64,000 nucleotides of DNA from positions 1 to 64,000 of the IMG/VR virus record IMGVR_UViG_3300021404_000006. One strand, given 5' to 3'. Shown piece after piece: positions 20,651-28,652 of this stretch. A program made the position numbers and the translations under genes. The notes below the pieces were generated by a model. The model saw only the letters and a list, made by a program, of their open reading frames with translations, did not search any database and was not told the DNA's origin. Origin of the DNA: a virus. Position 1 is the stretch's first letter. Every line of letters starts with the position of its first letter.

Positions 20651-21910
20651 ATGGCATCTGATGTTGCCAATAACCTCCGTGATCGCCGTCAGAGGGCTTG
20701 GCACGAGGCCAAGGAACTTCTCGACAGGACTTCCACGGAGAACCGTGACTTCACGGGCGAGGAAGAGAGCAAGTGGTCCGCTCTCAACGCCGAAATCGAC
20801 AAGATCGATGAGCGGCTGAAGGCTGTTCTCGACGCTGAGTCCCGTTCCCGCGAGACCGATGAGGTTTACAACCGCCTCGGTTCCCGTCCGGTAGAGGCAG
20901 CCGCAGCGTACGATTCGGCACGCGAGGAAATCCGGCAGTGGATGATTAACCCGAGCCGTGGTGCGATTGAAGTTCGTCGCGCTAACCGGGGTTCCGTCAA
21001 TCCCAAGTACCTGATGTCGGACGAATTCCGTACCCTTACCACCAACGGCGTACTGGCCGGCTCGACCAACGCGTCTTCCACCGTTCCCGTGGACTTCTAC
21101 GACCAGCTGATCAGCTACCTGATCGAGGTTTCCGGACTTCTCCAGACCGGCCCGAGCGTTCTGAACACCGCCGGCGGCGAGACGATCCAGATCCCCGTCG
21201 TATCCTCGCATCTCACCAGCACTTCTGCTGCACAGGGTGCATCGATTCCGTCCGCTGACCCCGCGTTCACGCAGGCTACTCTTGCTGCCGTCAAGTTCGG
21301 CTCGCTCACCCAGCTCTCCCGCGAACTGATTGACGACACCGCAGTTGACCTCCTGGGTTACCTCGCGATGTCCGCAGGCCGTGCGATCGGAAACGCATTC
21401 GGTACCGCTCTCGTTAACGGCACCAACGGCATTACCGGCGGCCTGCTCTCCGGCGTGTCCATCGGTATTACCGGCGCAACCGGCACGAGCGGCGCGGCTA
21501 CATACGCCAACCTCGTGGACATGGAGTACAGCGTAATCGCACCTTACCGTCAGTCACGGTCCTGCTACTGGCTGGCTGCGGACAAGACGATCGGCGGATT
21601 CCGTAAGCTCGTGGACAGCCAGGGACGCCCCGTATGGGAGCCGTCCATGGTCCTCGGTGCTCCTGACCTGCTGCTCGGCAAGCCCATTGTGGCGGACCCG
21701 TTCATGCCTGCCGTAGCTACCGGAGCGCAGTCTATTGCCTTCGGTGACTTCAGCCAGTACTTCGTGCGCCTGGCCGGCGGACTCCGCTTCGAGCGTTCCG
21801 ACGACTTCGCATTCGGTAGCGACTTGGTTACGTTCCGTTGCCTGCTCCGTGGCGACGGTAACTGGGGCGACACTCACGCAGTCAAGCTCTTCAAGGGCGC
21901 TCTCACCTAA
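20651..21910 (+). CDS. major capsid protein (HK97 fold)
   Basis: 419 residues. An N-terminal coiled-coil delta domain (about 1-80, LRDRRQRAWHEAKELLDR) is followed by the HK97 core: LLQTGPSVLNTAGGETIQIPVV, ELIDDTAVDL, WLAADKTIGGFRKLVDSQGRPVW and the C-terminal LRFERSDDFAFGSDLVTFRCLLRGDG. The start is fixed by the SD tttggagga; a longer frame from 20564 has none. Terminators on both sides give it a monocistronic transcript, as expected for the most abundant virion protein. Confidence 0.94.
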   Translation: MASDVANNLRDRRQRAWHEAKELLDRTSTENRDFTGEEESKWSALNAEIDKIDERLKAVLDAESRSRETDEVYNRLGSRPVEAAAAYDSAREEIRQWMINPSRGAIEVRRANRGSVNPKYLMSDEFRTLTTNGVLAGSTNASSTVPVDFYDQLISYLIEVSGLLQTGPSVLNTAGGETIQIPVVSSHLTSTSAAQGASIPSADPAFTQATLAAVKFGSLTQLSRELIDDTAVDLLGYLAMSAGRAIGNAFGTALVNGTNGITGGLLSGVSIGITGATGTSGAATYANLVDMEYSVIAPYRQSRSCYWLAADKTIGGFRKLVDSQGRPVWEPSMVLGAPDLLLGKPIVADPFMPAVATGAQSIAFGDFSQYFVRLAGGLRFERSDDFAFGSDLVTFRCLLRGDGNWGDTHAVKLFKGALT

Positions 21911-21926
21911 GCCCTACCTTTACCGG

Positions 21927-21957
21927 AAAGCCTCGGCCCTTAGGGGTCGGGGTTTTT
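21927..21957 (+). terminator. rho-independent terminator after the capsid gene
   Basis: Stem AAAGCCTCGGCCC with GGGTCGGGGTTT (G-T pairs included), loop TTAG, then a T-run. The next promoter's TATACT box begins only 5 nt beyond it. Confidence 0.85.
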
Positions 21958-21961
21958 CGCA

Positions 21962-21974
21962 TATACTGTTGCTT
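21962..21974 (+). promoter_or_regulatory. leaderless -10 box for the 21975 gene
   Basis: TATACT at 21962-21967 with 7 nt to the ATG. This is the best match to the -10 consensus among the leaderless promoters in the window; no SD precedes the ATG. Confidence 0.65.
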
Positions 21975-22442
21975 ATGACTGTTATCCGCATGCTGACGCA
22001 CATGACAGGCGGTCGTTACGATAACCGGGAATGGCCGGGGTACATGGGGGAAATCGACGTGCCGGAATGGGAGGCGAAGCATCTTATTAATGGCCGTAAC
22101 GCCGAATATACCGATACTCCTGTCCTGGACCGTGGCTATGACGTTCTCAAGGTTCCTGATCCTAACTACGAATCGAAACTGAAGTTCGCAGACGGAGGAA
22201 TTATCGAACGTTCGGTAGAAGAGGAGCCCGAGCCCGCATTGCCTAGTTCTGACTTCGATAATGACTTCGAACGCGATGATGACGATAACGAAGTCGAGGA
22301 AGTAACCCCGCAGGTTAAACGCCCGTCCACCGTAGACAACAAAGCAGCTTGGATTGACTGGGCAGTAGCCAACGGAGCAGATAGGGAAAAGGCATCAGCG
22401 AAGACAAAGACTATGCTAATTTCCGAATACGGAAAGCTGTAA
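21975..22442 (+). CDS. hypothetical 155-residue head-region protein
   Basis: Residues 1-65 form a compact domain (GGRYDNREWPGYMGEIDVPEWEAKHLINGRNA); the middle is very acidic (NDFERDDDDNEVEEV); the end (AAWIDWAVANGADREKASAKTKTMLISEYGKL) resembles a short SAP/Rho-N-like helical motif. Its position right after the capsid gene suggests a head-associated role. Leaderless start as described for the adjoining promoter. Confidence 0.7.
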   Translation: MTVIRMLTHMTGGRYDNREWPGYMGEIDVPEWEAKHLINGRNAEYTDTPVLDRGYDVLKVPDPNYESKLKFADGGIIERSVEEEPEPALPSSDFDNDFERDDDDNEVEEVTPQVKRPSTVDNKAAWIDWAVANGADREKASAKTKTMLISEYGKL

Positions 22443-22510
22443 CTAGCACGAATCTCTTCAGGCAGCTACGCTGGGAATGAACACCAGCCTGACCTAACAG
22501 GAGGATATAA

Positions 22511-23035
22511 ATGGCTGACAAGACGCTTGGTGGGCCTGCGAAGGGCATCACTGTAGGCGGCGACCAGACCGCGCTCCCTGGTCAGGCTGCCGGCAAGCTC
22601 CCCTTCGGTATCCAGAACCCGCTGAGCACGGGCGCACCGGGTACCGGCGGTACCGGACTTGCCTCTGACCCCACGCTTCAGGCTCCGGTTCCGACTGCTG
22701 CCTACGGCGCGCAGAACGATGATGCCGACACGGGCGCTCCCGGTGGCAATGGCGTTTCTGCTCACGTAGCTACCGGCGCTACTTACACGCTGGACTCCTA
22801 CGGCGCGTCGCCGCGCCAGAACATGACCGGCGGCTCTGTGGACACCGAGGCACAGTCCAACAAGTACGGCACTGACACGGGCATCCCTGGCCTTCACGTA
22901 CCTGACGGCACTGGTGCTCCCGGCACCGTGGGTACGTACACCGTTCCCGGTGGCCACGGCGTCGGCAACGGCCCGGCTGGACATGGCGGCGCAGCCGGCG
23001 GCAGCATCACTGACGGCAGCGAGCGCATTCACTAA
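22511..23035 (+). CDS. Gly/Ala/Thr-rich protein, possible capsid decoration
   Basis: 174 residues, low-complexity, rich in Gly, Ala, Thr and Pro, with repeated TGAPG and GAPGT elements. No recognised domain. SD caggagg 6 nt before ATG. Followed by three small genes of similar style, all probably virion-associated. Confidence 0.65.
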   Translation: MADKTLGGPAKGITVGGDQTALPGQAAGKLPFGIQNPLSTGAPGTGGTGLASDPTLQAPVPTAAYGAQNDDADTGAPGGNGVSAHVATGATYTLDSYGASPRQNMTGGSVDTEAQSNKYGTDTGIPGLHVPDGTGAPGTVGTYTVPGGHGVGNGPAGHGGAAGGSITDGSERIH

Positions 23036-23043
23036 GGAGCGTT

Positions 23044-23208
23044 ATGGAAGACCTTTCGCACATCGTAGTATCCGCTATTCCGGTCAAGGACGGGCTTCCG
23101 GCTCTTCCCAAGGCTGTCATGGACGGGTTCAGCGATGCTGCGACGATCGTCCAGGCCACTAAGCTCATGGGCTTTACCGAGACGGAGGCACCTGATGGCG
23201 ACCAGTAA
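23044..23208 (+). CDS. 54-residue protein in the capsid operon
   Basis: ATG at 23044 with SD aaggag, overlapping the next gene by 14 nt. The product has a helical middle (MDGFSDAATIVQATKLMGFTE). Not recognised. Confidence 0.65.
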   Translation: MEDLSHIVVSAIPVKDGLPALPKAVMDGFSDAATIVQATKLMGFTETEAPDGDQ

Positions 23209-23440
23209 CCCGAACGAGCCTACTTATGTGGATATGAGCCACCTGGTACCAATCGATCTCGGCTTGTGCGGCGGCGAGTCTATGTCTGGCGGAAACACCA
23301 CCAGCCGCCCTCTGCCTTCCGGAGCTGCCGGCGCACCCGGCTCTGAGCCGGTAAACCCGCCTCCTCCAGGTACGGTAAACGATAATCCCGAGATGGATAT
23401 CAAGCCCTTTAAGAGCTACACGAAGAAAGTAGGTAAATAA
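23195..23440 (+). CDS. 81-residue Pro/Gly-rich protein
   Basis: Start at ATG 23195 (MATSNPNEPTYVDMS) with SD gacggagg; an upstream extension is rejected because it is out of style and covers the neighbour. Pro-rich centre (EPVNPPPPGTV) and a basic end. Probably structural. Confidence 0.65.
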   Translation: MATSNPNEPTYVDMSHLVPIDLGLCGGESMSGGNTTSRPLPSGAAGAPGSEPVNPPPPGTVNDNPEMDIKPFKSYTKKVGK

Positions 23441-23658
23441 TGGCAGCCCCCAGCGGTGAGAACGTGGTTCGCGGCGGCAAGGAAGGCGGCCTGAACGAGT
23501 ACAGCTACGATGCTGCTTCCGGCAGCCCTGTAGCAGGCTGGTCCAAGGTTGACGACAACGCCGGCGCGGTAGGCATGACCGGAGAAAACGGCGACCATTT
23601 TTCTGCGGCAGAGCACTCCGGTAACGCAGGTAACGCTCAGCCGGGCTCGCAGACCTAA
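23440..23658 (+). CDS. 72-residue hydrophilic protein
   Basis: Starts within the previous stop (TAATG). Gly/Asn/Ala-rich with no recognised domain, similar in style to the two genes before it. After its stop the -1 and same frames remain open for 30-65 codons without a good start, so a short continuation cannot be excluded. Confidence 0.6.
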   Translation: MAAPSGENVVRGGKEGGLNEYSYDAASGSPVAGWSKVDDNAGAVGMTGENGDHFSAAEHSGNAGNAQPGSQT

Positions 23659-23800
23659 TCACGACCCGAGACATCCGCTTTACTGCTGGTGCAGCTGGAG
23701 ATGGGCCGGCAGGCAGCGCTGGTCCCCGTGTACCCGCGACGCCGATTCCCCGGACGGCATAACCTATTAGCTCTCCTGGCCTACCCTTATCCAGGAGTTA

Positions 23801-23839
23801 CGAAAACCCTAGTCCCGAAGCCCGGGGCTAGGGTTTTCG
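23801..23839. terminator. bidirectional terminator
   Basis: CGAAAACCCTAG (23801-23812) pairs perfectly with CTAGGGTTTTCG (23828-23839), loop 15 nt. A-run on the left and T-run on the right let it work for the capsid operon (+) and the small gene ending at 23840 (-). Confidence 0.88.
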
Positions 23840-23974
23840 CTACTTCTTCTTGTTGCGCAGTCGCTTAGCCTCTACTGTCTCCCGGGCAGCTATCTTGGCG
23901 TTTCTCTCCAGTATCTCACTCACTATGCGGTAGTCAACGGTCATTACCGGCGTGCGCTCTACGAAACGGTGCAT
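23840..23974 (-). CDS. 44-residue basic protein on the opposite strand
   Basis: The ATG at 23974 is chosen because TACAGT lies 6 nt upstream on the minus strand, matching the window's leaderless promoters. The product starts MHRFVERTPVMTV and ends in a Lys/Arg/Glu-rich helix (ETVEAKRLRNKKK). A longer reading from 24034 would share its CATG with the glycosyltransferase start. Immediately followed by the bidirectional terminator, which supports it as a real unit. Function unknown. Confidence 0.6.
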   Translation of the reverse strand: MHRFVERTPVMTVDYRIVSEILERNAKIAARETVEAKRLRNKKK

Positions 23975-24019
23975 AGGGCTACTGTAGCGGAACAGGAACG
24001 GATTTCGCTGCTGATCAGG

Positions 24020-24032
24020 TAAGCTTTCTTCC
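24020..24032 (+). promoter_or_regulatory. leaderless -10 box for the sugar-gene operon
   Basis: TAAGCT at 24020-24025, preceded by gg, with 7 nt to the ATG at 24033. The same TAAGCT box precedes the 28089 gene. Confidence 0.5.
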
Positions 24033-25046
24033 ATGCGTATCCTAGCAGCGCATGACGGCCTCGGCTGCGGTCATGTCAGGATCATACAGCCGCTCCGCGA
24101 GCTGGCGAAGCACGGGCATGAAGTTACGCTCTGCACTACTGATGAGACTAAAACACTGGATTACCTGCGCGACGGTTCCAGGTGGGACATAATTGTCGGC
24201 CAGAGGCTTGCCAAGTACGACGGAATGACTACCTGGCGACGAGCGCGAGCACCCCGTAACCGGCTTGTGTACGAAGTTGACGATGACCTTTACACCATCG
24301 ACAAGATCAACTGGGCAGCGCACGAGCAGTTCAACAAGCCTGATATTCAGGATGCCGCCAAGACCTACTCGCTGATGTCAGACCTGGTGACCGTAACTAC
24401 GGAAACCCTGGCTAACGTCCAGCGGGGTATCGGGATCGAGAAGGTTGCGGTACTTCCCAACTGTGTTCCTGAGTACGTCCTGAACATGCCGAAGGCTGTC
24501 TCCAGCCGCAGGCCGAGGATTGGCTGGATTGGCGGTGCCAGTCACGGGCTGGACGTTCACGAGGCAGTACCCGGCGTGCGCAAGTTTCTCGGCAAAAATC
24601 CAGGCTGGGACCTGTATCTCGCCGGCACTGACTACCGGCCGTCATTCAACGCGAAGAACTGGGACCAGATGCTGCACGCAGACTGGAAGCAGATCAACGA
24701 TGAAGAACACGCTTACTACGAGATGCTGGATTTCGAAATCGGCATAGCCCCGTTGAAGGACACCTTGTTCGCACGGTCGAAGTCCCCGCTGAAGACACTG
24801 GAGTACAATGCGCGGGGTATCCCCGTTATCGCTTCCGATGTTCAGCCTTACAGGGAGTACGTAGTCCACGGCGAGAACGGCTTCCTGATCAAAGCACCCC
24901 ACGAATGGGGCAAGTACATCCGGTTGCTAGCCGACAATCCTGACCTGCGGGCTGAAATGGGAGCTAAGGGCAGGGAAACCGCGAGCAAGTTCACGCACGA
25001 GGGCAACTGGAAGCTCTGGGAGCACGCCTACGAAAGCTTGTTCTAA
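24033..25046 (+). CDS. glycosyltransferase, GT4 family (GT-B fold)
   Basis: 337 residues. The N-terminal half holds DGLGCGHVRIIQPLRELAKHGHEV, the usual GT-B acceptor domain start. The C-terminal half has PRIGWIGGASH, the LYLAGTD strand and KSPLKTLEYNARGIPVIASDVQPYREYV, the donor-nucleotide site with the conserved acidic residue of GT4 enzymes. It should transfer a sugar from an NDP donor to a protein, glycan or DNA. First gene of a sugar operon that continues with GT2, RGP-like and dehydratase-like genes. Confidence 0.88.
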   Translation: MRILAAHDGLGCGHVRIIQPLRELAKHGHEVTLCTTDETKTLDYLRDGSRWDIIVGQRLAKYDGMTTWRRARAPRNRLVYEVDDDLYTIDKINWAAHEQFNKPDIQDAAKTYSLMSDLVTVTTETLANVQRGIGIEKVAVLPNCVPEYVLNMPKAVSSRRPRIGWIGGASHGLDVHEAVPGVRKFLGKNPGWDLYLAGTDYRPSFNAKNWDQMLHADWKQINDEEHAYYEMLDFEIGIAPLKDTLFARSKSPLKTLEYNARGIPVIASDVQPYREYVVHGENGFLIKAPHEWGKYIRLLADNPDLRAEMGAKGRETASKFTHEGNWKLWEHAYESLF

Positions 25047-25135
25047 TGGACGACCTTCTTTGCCTCTTTGCCTGCCTTGGGCACCGGCCGCCGTGGTACC
25101 GTGAGTGGTGGTGCAGGCCGCCCTACTGGAGGTAG
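25046..25135 (+). CDS. 29-residue Trp/Cys/Arg-rich peptide
   Basis: ATG overlaps the glycosyltransferase stop (TAATG), so translation would be coupled. The product is unusual: MDDLLCLFACLGHRPPWYRE then WWCRPPYWR, with three Cys, five Trp and several Arg. Its stop is 2 nt before the next gene's ATG and its 3' end supplies that gene's SD (ctggagg). The composition is not random-looking, but function is unknown. Confidence 0.5.
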   Translation: MDDLLCLFACLGHRPPWYREWWCRPPYWR

Positions 25136-25137
25136 CG

Positions 25138-25356
25138 ATGGACATCCCGGTCGAAGACATCAAGTGGCACAGGATTATCGACCCGACATATCTTGACCTG
25201 CCTAAGGATCACTATGCGGAATTCTGCCGATCCGGCGGCGAGCTGATAGTCAGGATCACCGGGCCGAACGCTCACGTCACCGGCAATGCCGAAACCCTGG
25301 ACAAGGCCGTAGAATACGCACTGGAGTGGTTCAGTGAAGTAGGCGGTGAACTGTGA
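25138..25356 (+). CDS. hypothetical 72-residue protein
   Basis: ATG with SD ctggagg 5-6 nt upstream. A compact alpha/beta protein (ELIVRITGPNAHVTGNAETLDKAVEYALEWF) resembling small KH- or HPr-like folds but not assigned. Overlaps the GT2 gene by 4 nt. Confidence 0.65.
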   Translation: MDIPVEDIKWHRIIDPTYLDLPKDHYAEFCRSGGELIVRITGPNAHVTGNAETLDKAVEYALEWFSEVGGEL

Positions 25357-26012
25357 ACGCGCCTCTCGTAACCGTCGTCACGTCTTCCTGGCAGCGAGCT
25401 ACTACGGTCGTCAACCACGCGGTGGCCAGCATCGAGCGGCAGACTTACCCGCGTGTTCAGCATCTGGTAGTTATCGACGGGTTCGACCCGGCTACCGAAG
25501 ATTCCCTGACCGAAGCCGGGTACAGCACTGATGGCGAATCAATGCGCAGGTTCGTAGCTCTCGGGCGCAACTGGTCCGCCTTGGCGATAGAGGCGCGCTA
25601 CGGGGGCGACACAGGCCAGCTCAGCGGATTCGGGGCTACCGCCCGGCTGACAGGTTCTCTTCTTGCCGCCGGGGACCTGGTGGCGTACCTGGACGACGAC
25701 AATGACTACACGGAATCGCATATAGCCGAGATGGTGCAGCTGTTCGAGGAGAATCCTCATATCGAATTCGCGCTGAGCGCCGGAAGCTGTGTTCCTTCTT
25801 CGCCGTTTCCGGCCGTAGGGCGCGCTGACACCTCGGGAATCATGCACCGGACCCGGCTTGTGATGACCCACGGGGGATTCGACCCCAGAGACGGCTACGA
25901 AGGGGACGGAAAGATGCTCGCACGGTGGGCTGCGGCAGGAGTACCGTGGGCCGCTAAGGACACTTGCACTTTCATTCTGCACGGATACCACCACGGAGCG
26001 CCGCTAGGATGA
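25353..26012 (+). CDS. glycosyltransferase, GT2 family (GT-A fold)
   Basis: 219 residues beginning with PLVTVVTSSWQRATTVVNHAVASIERQTYPRVQ-type text, the hallmark start of GT2. The metal- and sugar-nucleotide-binding DXD motif is in VAYLDDDND (about 110-118), and FDPRDGYEGDGKMLARW near 180 fits the acceptor-side ED region. GTG start overlapping the previous stop. Second transferase of the sugar operon. Confidence 0.85.
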   Translation: MNAPLVTVVTSSWQRATTVVNHAVASIERQTYPRVQHLVVIDGFDPATEDSLTEAGYSTDGESMRRFVALGRNWSALAIEARYGGDTGQLSGFGATARLTGSLLAAGDLVAYLDDDNDYTESHIAEMVQLFEENPHIEFALSAGSCVPSSPFPAVGRADTSGIMHRTRLVMTHGGFDPRDGYEGDGKMLARWAAAGVPWAAKDTCTFILHGYHHGAPLG

Positions 26013-27034
26013 CTACTGTCGTAATCGCGTCTAACCGCGAAGAGTCCATGCAGCGGTGGCTTGCCGCCTGGCGCGAGCAGCTGAAGGACACCCGGGTAAT
26101 CCTGGTAGAGGACAGCCCTTCGAAATCATTCGATCTTAACACGGCGGGTTATTCGGGCTTTGAGCACTACGCCTGGGATGACATCGACCGTGACCTCGGC
26201 GGCGACTCGTGGATCATTCCCAGGCGCAGCTCGGCAGTCAAGAGCTACGGATTCCTGAAGGCCATGGGCGACATCACCTGGACCCTGGACGACGACTGCT
26301 TCCCTGAGCCTGATTTTGACTGGTGCAATTACGTGCGCAGCATAGAGGCCATCATGACTTACGGGTACTCCGAGCATGAATGGGAAAACACCCTGCCTTC
26401 CGCGTGCCTGCTGTACCCGCGCGGCTACCCGTACGACATCCGCAAGAACAAGCCGGTCAAAGTGTGGCACGGGCTGTGGTCCAATATCCCTGACCTTGAC
26501 GGGGTGACGGCTCTTGAGCACCCGGGATTCAGGACCCCGCCGGAAACAGGGCTCAGGGTAATGCCGTACGGAAAGCTGTTCGCTATGTGCGGAATGAACC
26601 TCGCCTTCAGCCCGGACATGCTCCCGGTTATGTACTTCCAGCTTCAGGGGCACGAGAAGACCCGTAACGGCCTGGAAAAACTGCCGTTCGACCGATTCGA
26701 TGACATCTGGGCCGGCCTGTTCGTGAAGAAGACACTGGACCAGATGGGGTGGCTGGCCGTTTCAGGCGGCCCCAGCATTAAGCACACCAAGGAATCCGAC
26801 CCGCAGACGCGCGTGGAAAAGGAAGCACCAGGCATCAAGGTTCACGAGTCTTTGTGGAAGCACATAGCTTCCGTTGACCTGACCGGGCTCAAAACTCCTG
26901 GTAGCTGTTATCCGGTGCTCGCAGATGCGATAGAATCCTTTGCACGGTGCGACAACGAAAACGACTACGAGCACCTTTACTACTGGTATAAGCTGGCGCG
27001 GGCCATGCATATCTGGACGGAGCTGACAGCATGA
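26009..27034 (+). CDS. RGP / UDP-arabinopyranose mutase-like protein
   Basis: 341 residues resembling reversibly glycosylated polypeptides. Diagnostic pieces are WTLDDDCFPEPDFD (DDD at about 94-96), KLFAMCGMNLAFSPDMLPVMYF, RFDDIWAGLFVKKTLDQMGW and GGPSIKHTKES. In plants this family interconverts UDP-arabinopyranose and UDP-arabinofuranose; bacterial members are less well known. It would supply an unusual pentose donor to the neighbouring transferases. ATGA overlap with the GT2 gene and a 4-nt overlap with the next gene. Confidence 0.78.
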   Translation: MTTVVIASNREESMQRWLAAWREQLKDTRVILVEDSPSKSFDLNTAGYSGFEHYAWDDIDRDLGGDSWIIPRRSSAVKSYGFLKAMGDITWTLDDDCFPEPDFDWCNYVRSIEAIMTYGYSEHEWENTLPSACLLYPRGYPYDIRKNKPVKVWHGLWSNIPDLDGVTALEHPGFRTPPETGLRVMPYGKLFAMCGMNLAFSPDMLPVMYFQLQGHEKTRNGLEKLPFDRFDDIWAGLFVKKTLDQMGWLAVSGGPSIKHTKESDPQTRVEKEAPGIKVHESLWKHIASVDLTGLKTPGSCYPVLADAIESFARCDNENDYEHLYYWYKLARAMHIWTELTA

Positions 27035-28074
27035 CCAAGCGCATCTTGATCTCGGGAGCCGGCGGCTTTGTAGGCCATCATTTCCTTGAGCACGTCCTGA
27101 TTAACACGAACTGGGATGTGGTGCTCACCGATTCTTTCCGGCACAAGGGCACGAACGACCGCGTAGCGGAAGTTATCGAAGGTCACGACTGGCGTTCTCG
27201 TATCGACGTTATCATGCATGACCTGCTGGCTCCTTTCACCGCGCGTGAGGCTCAGCGGATCGGAGACATCGACTACATCGCCGCTATAGCCTCTGAGAGC
27301 CACGTAGACCGCTCTATCCAGGAGCCTGCCCCGTTCATCAGGAACAACGTAGAAGTAGCCCTTAACACACTGGAGCTAGCCCGCGTCCTTCAGCCCAGGG
27401 CAGTTATCTGGGTGTCTACCGATGAAACCTACGGGCCGGTAGCTGCCGATGACTACGCAGGCCATCCTGAATGGGACGTAGTTCTTCCCTCGAACCCTTA
27501 CTCCGGCTCCAAGGCTGCCCAGGAAGCGATTGCTATTTCCTACTGGCGTACTTACGGAGTTCCGGTCGTAATCCTGAACATCATGAACATGATCGGTGAA
27601 CGCCAGGATCTGGAGAAGTTCATTCCCCGGGTTATCTCCAAGGTAGCACAGGGCGAGCTGGTTACCATTCACGGTTCTGAGGGCAATATCGGCACGAGGC
27701 ACTACCTGCACGCGAGGAACGTAGCCGATGCTTCTCTCTTCCTGCTGAACCACACCGACCCGGCCGCATTTCCCGCGCACAAGGCCTACGACAGCCAGCC
27801 TGTGTCTGACCGGCCCGACCGTTACAACATCGCCAGTCCTGACCGGATCGACAACCTGACACTGGCGAAGATGATCGCAGAGGATATCGGCCAGCCGCTG
27901 AAGTACAAGCTGGAAGACTTCCACACCACGCGCCCTGGCCACGACCCTCACTACGGCCTGGACTCCTCGAAGATCAGGGCACTGGGCTGGGAGCTTCCGG
28001 TAGCGTTCCGCGAGTCCCTGGAGCGTACGGTGAAGTGGACTATGGCTAATCCGCGCTGGCTGTTGACAGACTAG
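27031..28074 (+). CDS. NAD-dependent sugar epimerase/dehydratase
   Basis: 347 residues of the extended short-chain dehydrogenase type. The NAD-binding GAGGFVG is at 9-15, the catalytic STDETYG (with Thr-Asp-Glu as in dTDP-glucose 4,6-dehydratases) near 130-136 and YSGSK near 156-160. RHYLHARNVADA matches the sugar-nucleotide-binding region. It likely makes a 4-keto-6-deoxy or epimerised NDP-sugar. Last of four coupled sugar genes. Confidence 0.88.
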   Translation: MTKRILISGAGGFVGHHFLEHVLINTNWDVVLTDSFRHKGTNDRVAEVIEGHDWRSRIDVIMHDLLAPFTAREAQRIGDIDYIAAIASESHVDRSIQEPAPFIRNNVEVALNTLELARVLQPRAVIWVSTDETYGPVAADDYAGHPEWDVVLPSNPYSGSKAAQEAIAISYWRTYGVPVVILNIMNMIGERQDLEKFIPRVISKVAQGELVTIHGSEGNIGTRHYLHARNVADASLFLLNHTDPAAFPAHKAYDSQPVSDRPDRYNIASPDRIDNLTLAKMIAEDIGQPLKYKLEDFHTTRPGHDPHYGLDSSKIRALGWELPVAFRESLERTVKWTMANPRWLLTD

Positions 28075-28076
28075 GG

Positions 28077-28088
28077 TAAGCTGCGGAC
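28077..28088 (+). promoter_or_regulatory. leaderless -10 box for the 28089 gene
   Basis: TAAGCT at 28077-28082 overlaps the region just past the dehydratase stop, with 6 nt to the ATG. It would let the methyltransferase-deaminase pair be expressed separately from the sugar genes. Confidence 0.5.
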
Positions 28089-28652
28089 ATGATCTCAGAT
28101 AATGCGCCTTTTCGTTACGGAATGGCCGGGGAACTCCAGCGAATACTTCATGAGGCCTACAATGACGAGCACGCTTTCATGCTCCAGGGCGGCGACGGGA
28201 TACGTACCAGCTGGATGCCTTTCCAGCTTGCCGATTTCGTAGCCATTATGACCGAGGTAATGTGCGTCACTGATGGCGTGGGATTCCTCGAAGTAGGCTC
28301 GGGCGTAGGTACCAAGTCCATGGTCGCACGGTACATGTTCGGCCTTTGCACGTTCGGCATCGAATTCAACGAGCCTCTTGCCACCGTGGCCATGCAGAAG
28401 CACCGTGGTCCTGTATGGGTAGGAGACGCGCTCACCTTTCCGCACGGTTACGGAAACTACGACATCATCTGGATGTACCGGCCGTTCCGCGACAGTGACC
28501 TTCAGGACCAGCTAGAGCAGCGCATCTACAAGGAAATGCGGCCTGGTGCGGTACTCGCCGGCGCAGGACTGGAGCACGTTCCCGATGGCTGGATTACCGT
28601 TGTCGATGACTACGACACAGGTAACCGTGGAGCCTGGAAAAAGCCCTCATGA
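28089..28652 (+). CDS. class I methyltransferase-like protein
   Basis: 187 residues with a Rossmann motif GFLEVGSGVGTKSMVARY (about 64-81) and GIEFNEPL as the second-strand acidic site. YDIIWMYRPF stands where motif IV lies. LEVGSGVG argues for SAM binding; the acceptor may be a sugar, given the preceding operon, but that is inference. Overlaps the dCMP deaminase by 4 nt. Confidence 0.7.
   Translation: MISDNAPFRYGMAGELQRILHEAYNDEHAFMLQGGDGIRTSWMPFQLADFVAIMTEVMCVTDGVGFLEVGSGVGTKSMVARYMFGLCTFGIEFNEPLATVAMQKHRGPVWVGDALTFPHGYGNYDIIWMYRPFRDSDLQDQLEQRIYKEMRPGAVLAGAGLEHVPDGWITVVDDYDTGNRGAWKKPS

Noticed and set aside
23634-23762. Open -1 frame after the 23440 gene (ending RVPATPIPRTA)
   Set aside because: No start codon or SD, and a frameshift signal is not evident; too weak to call.
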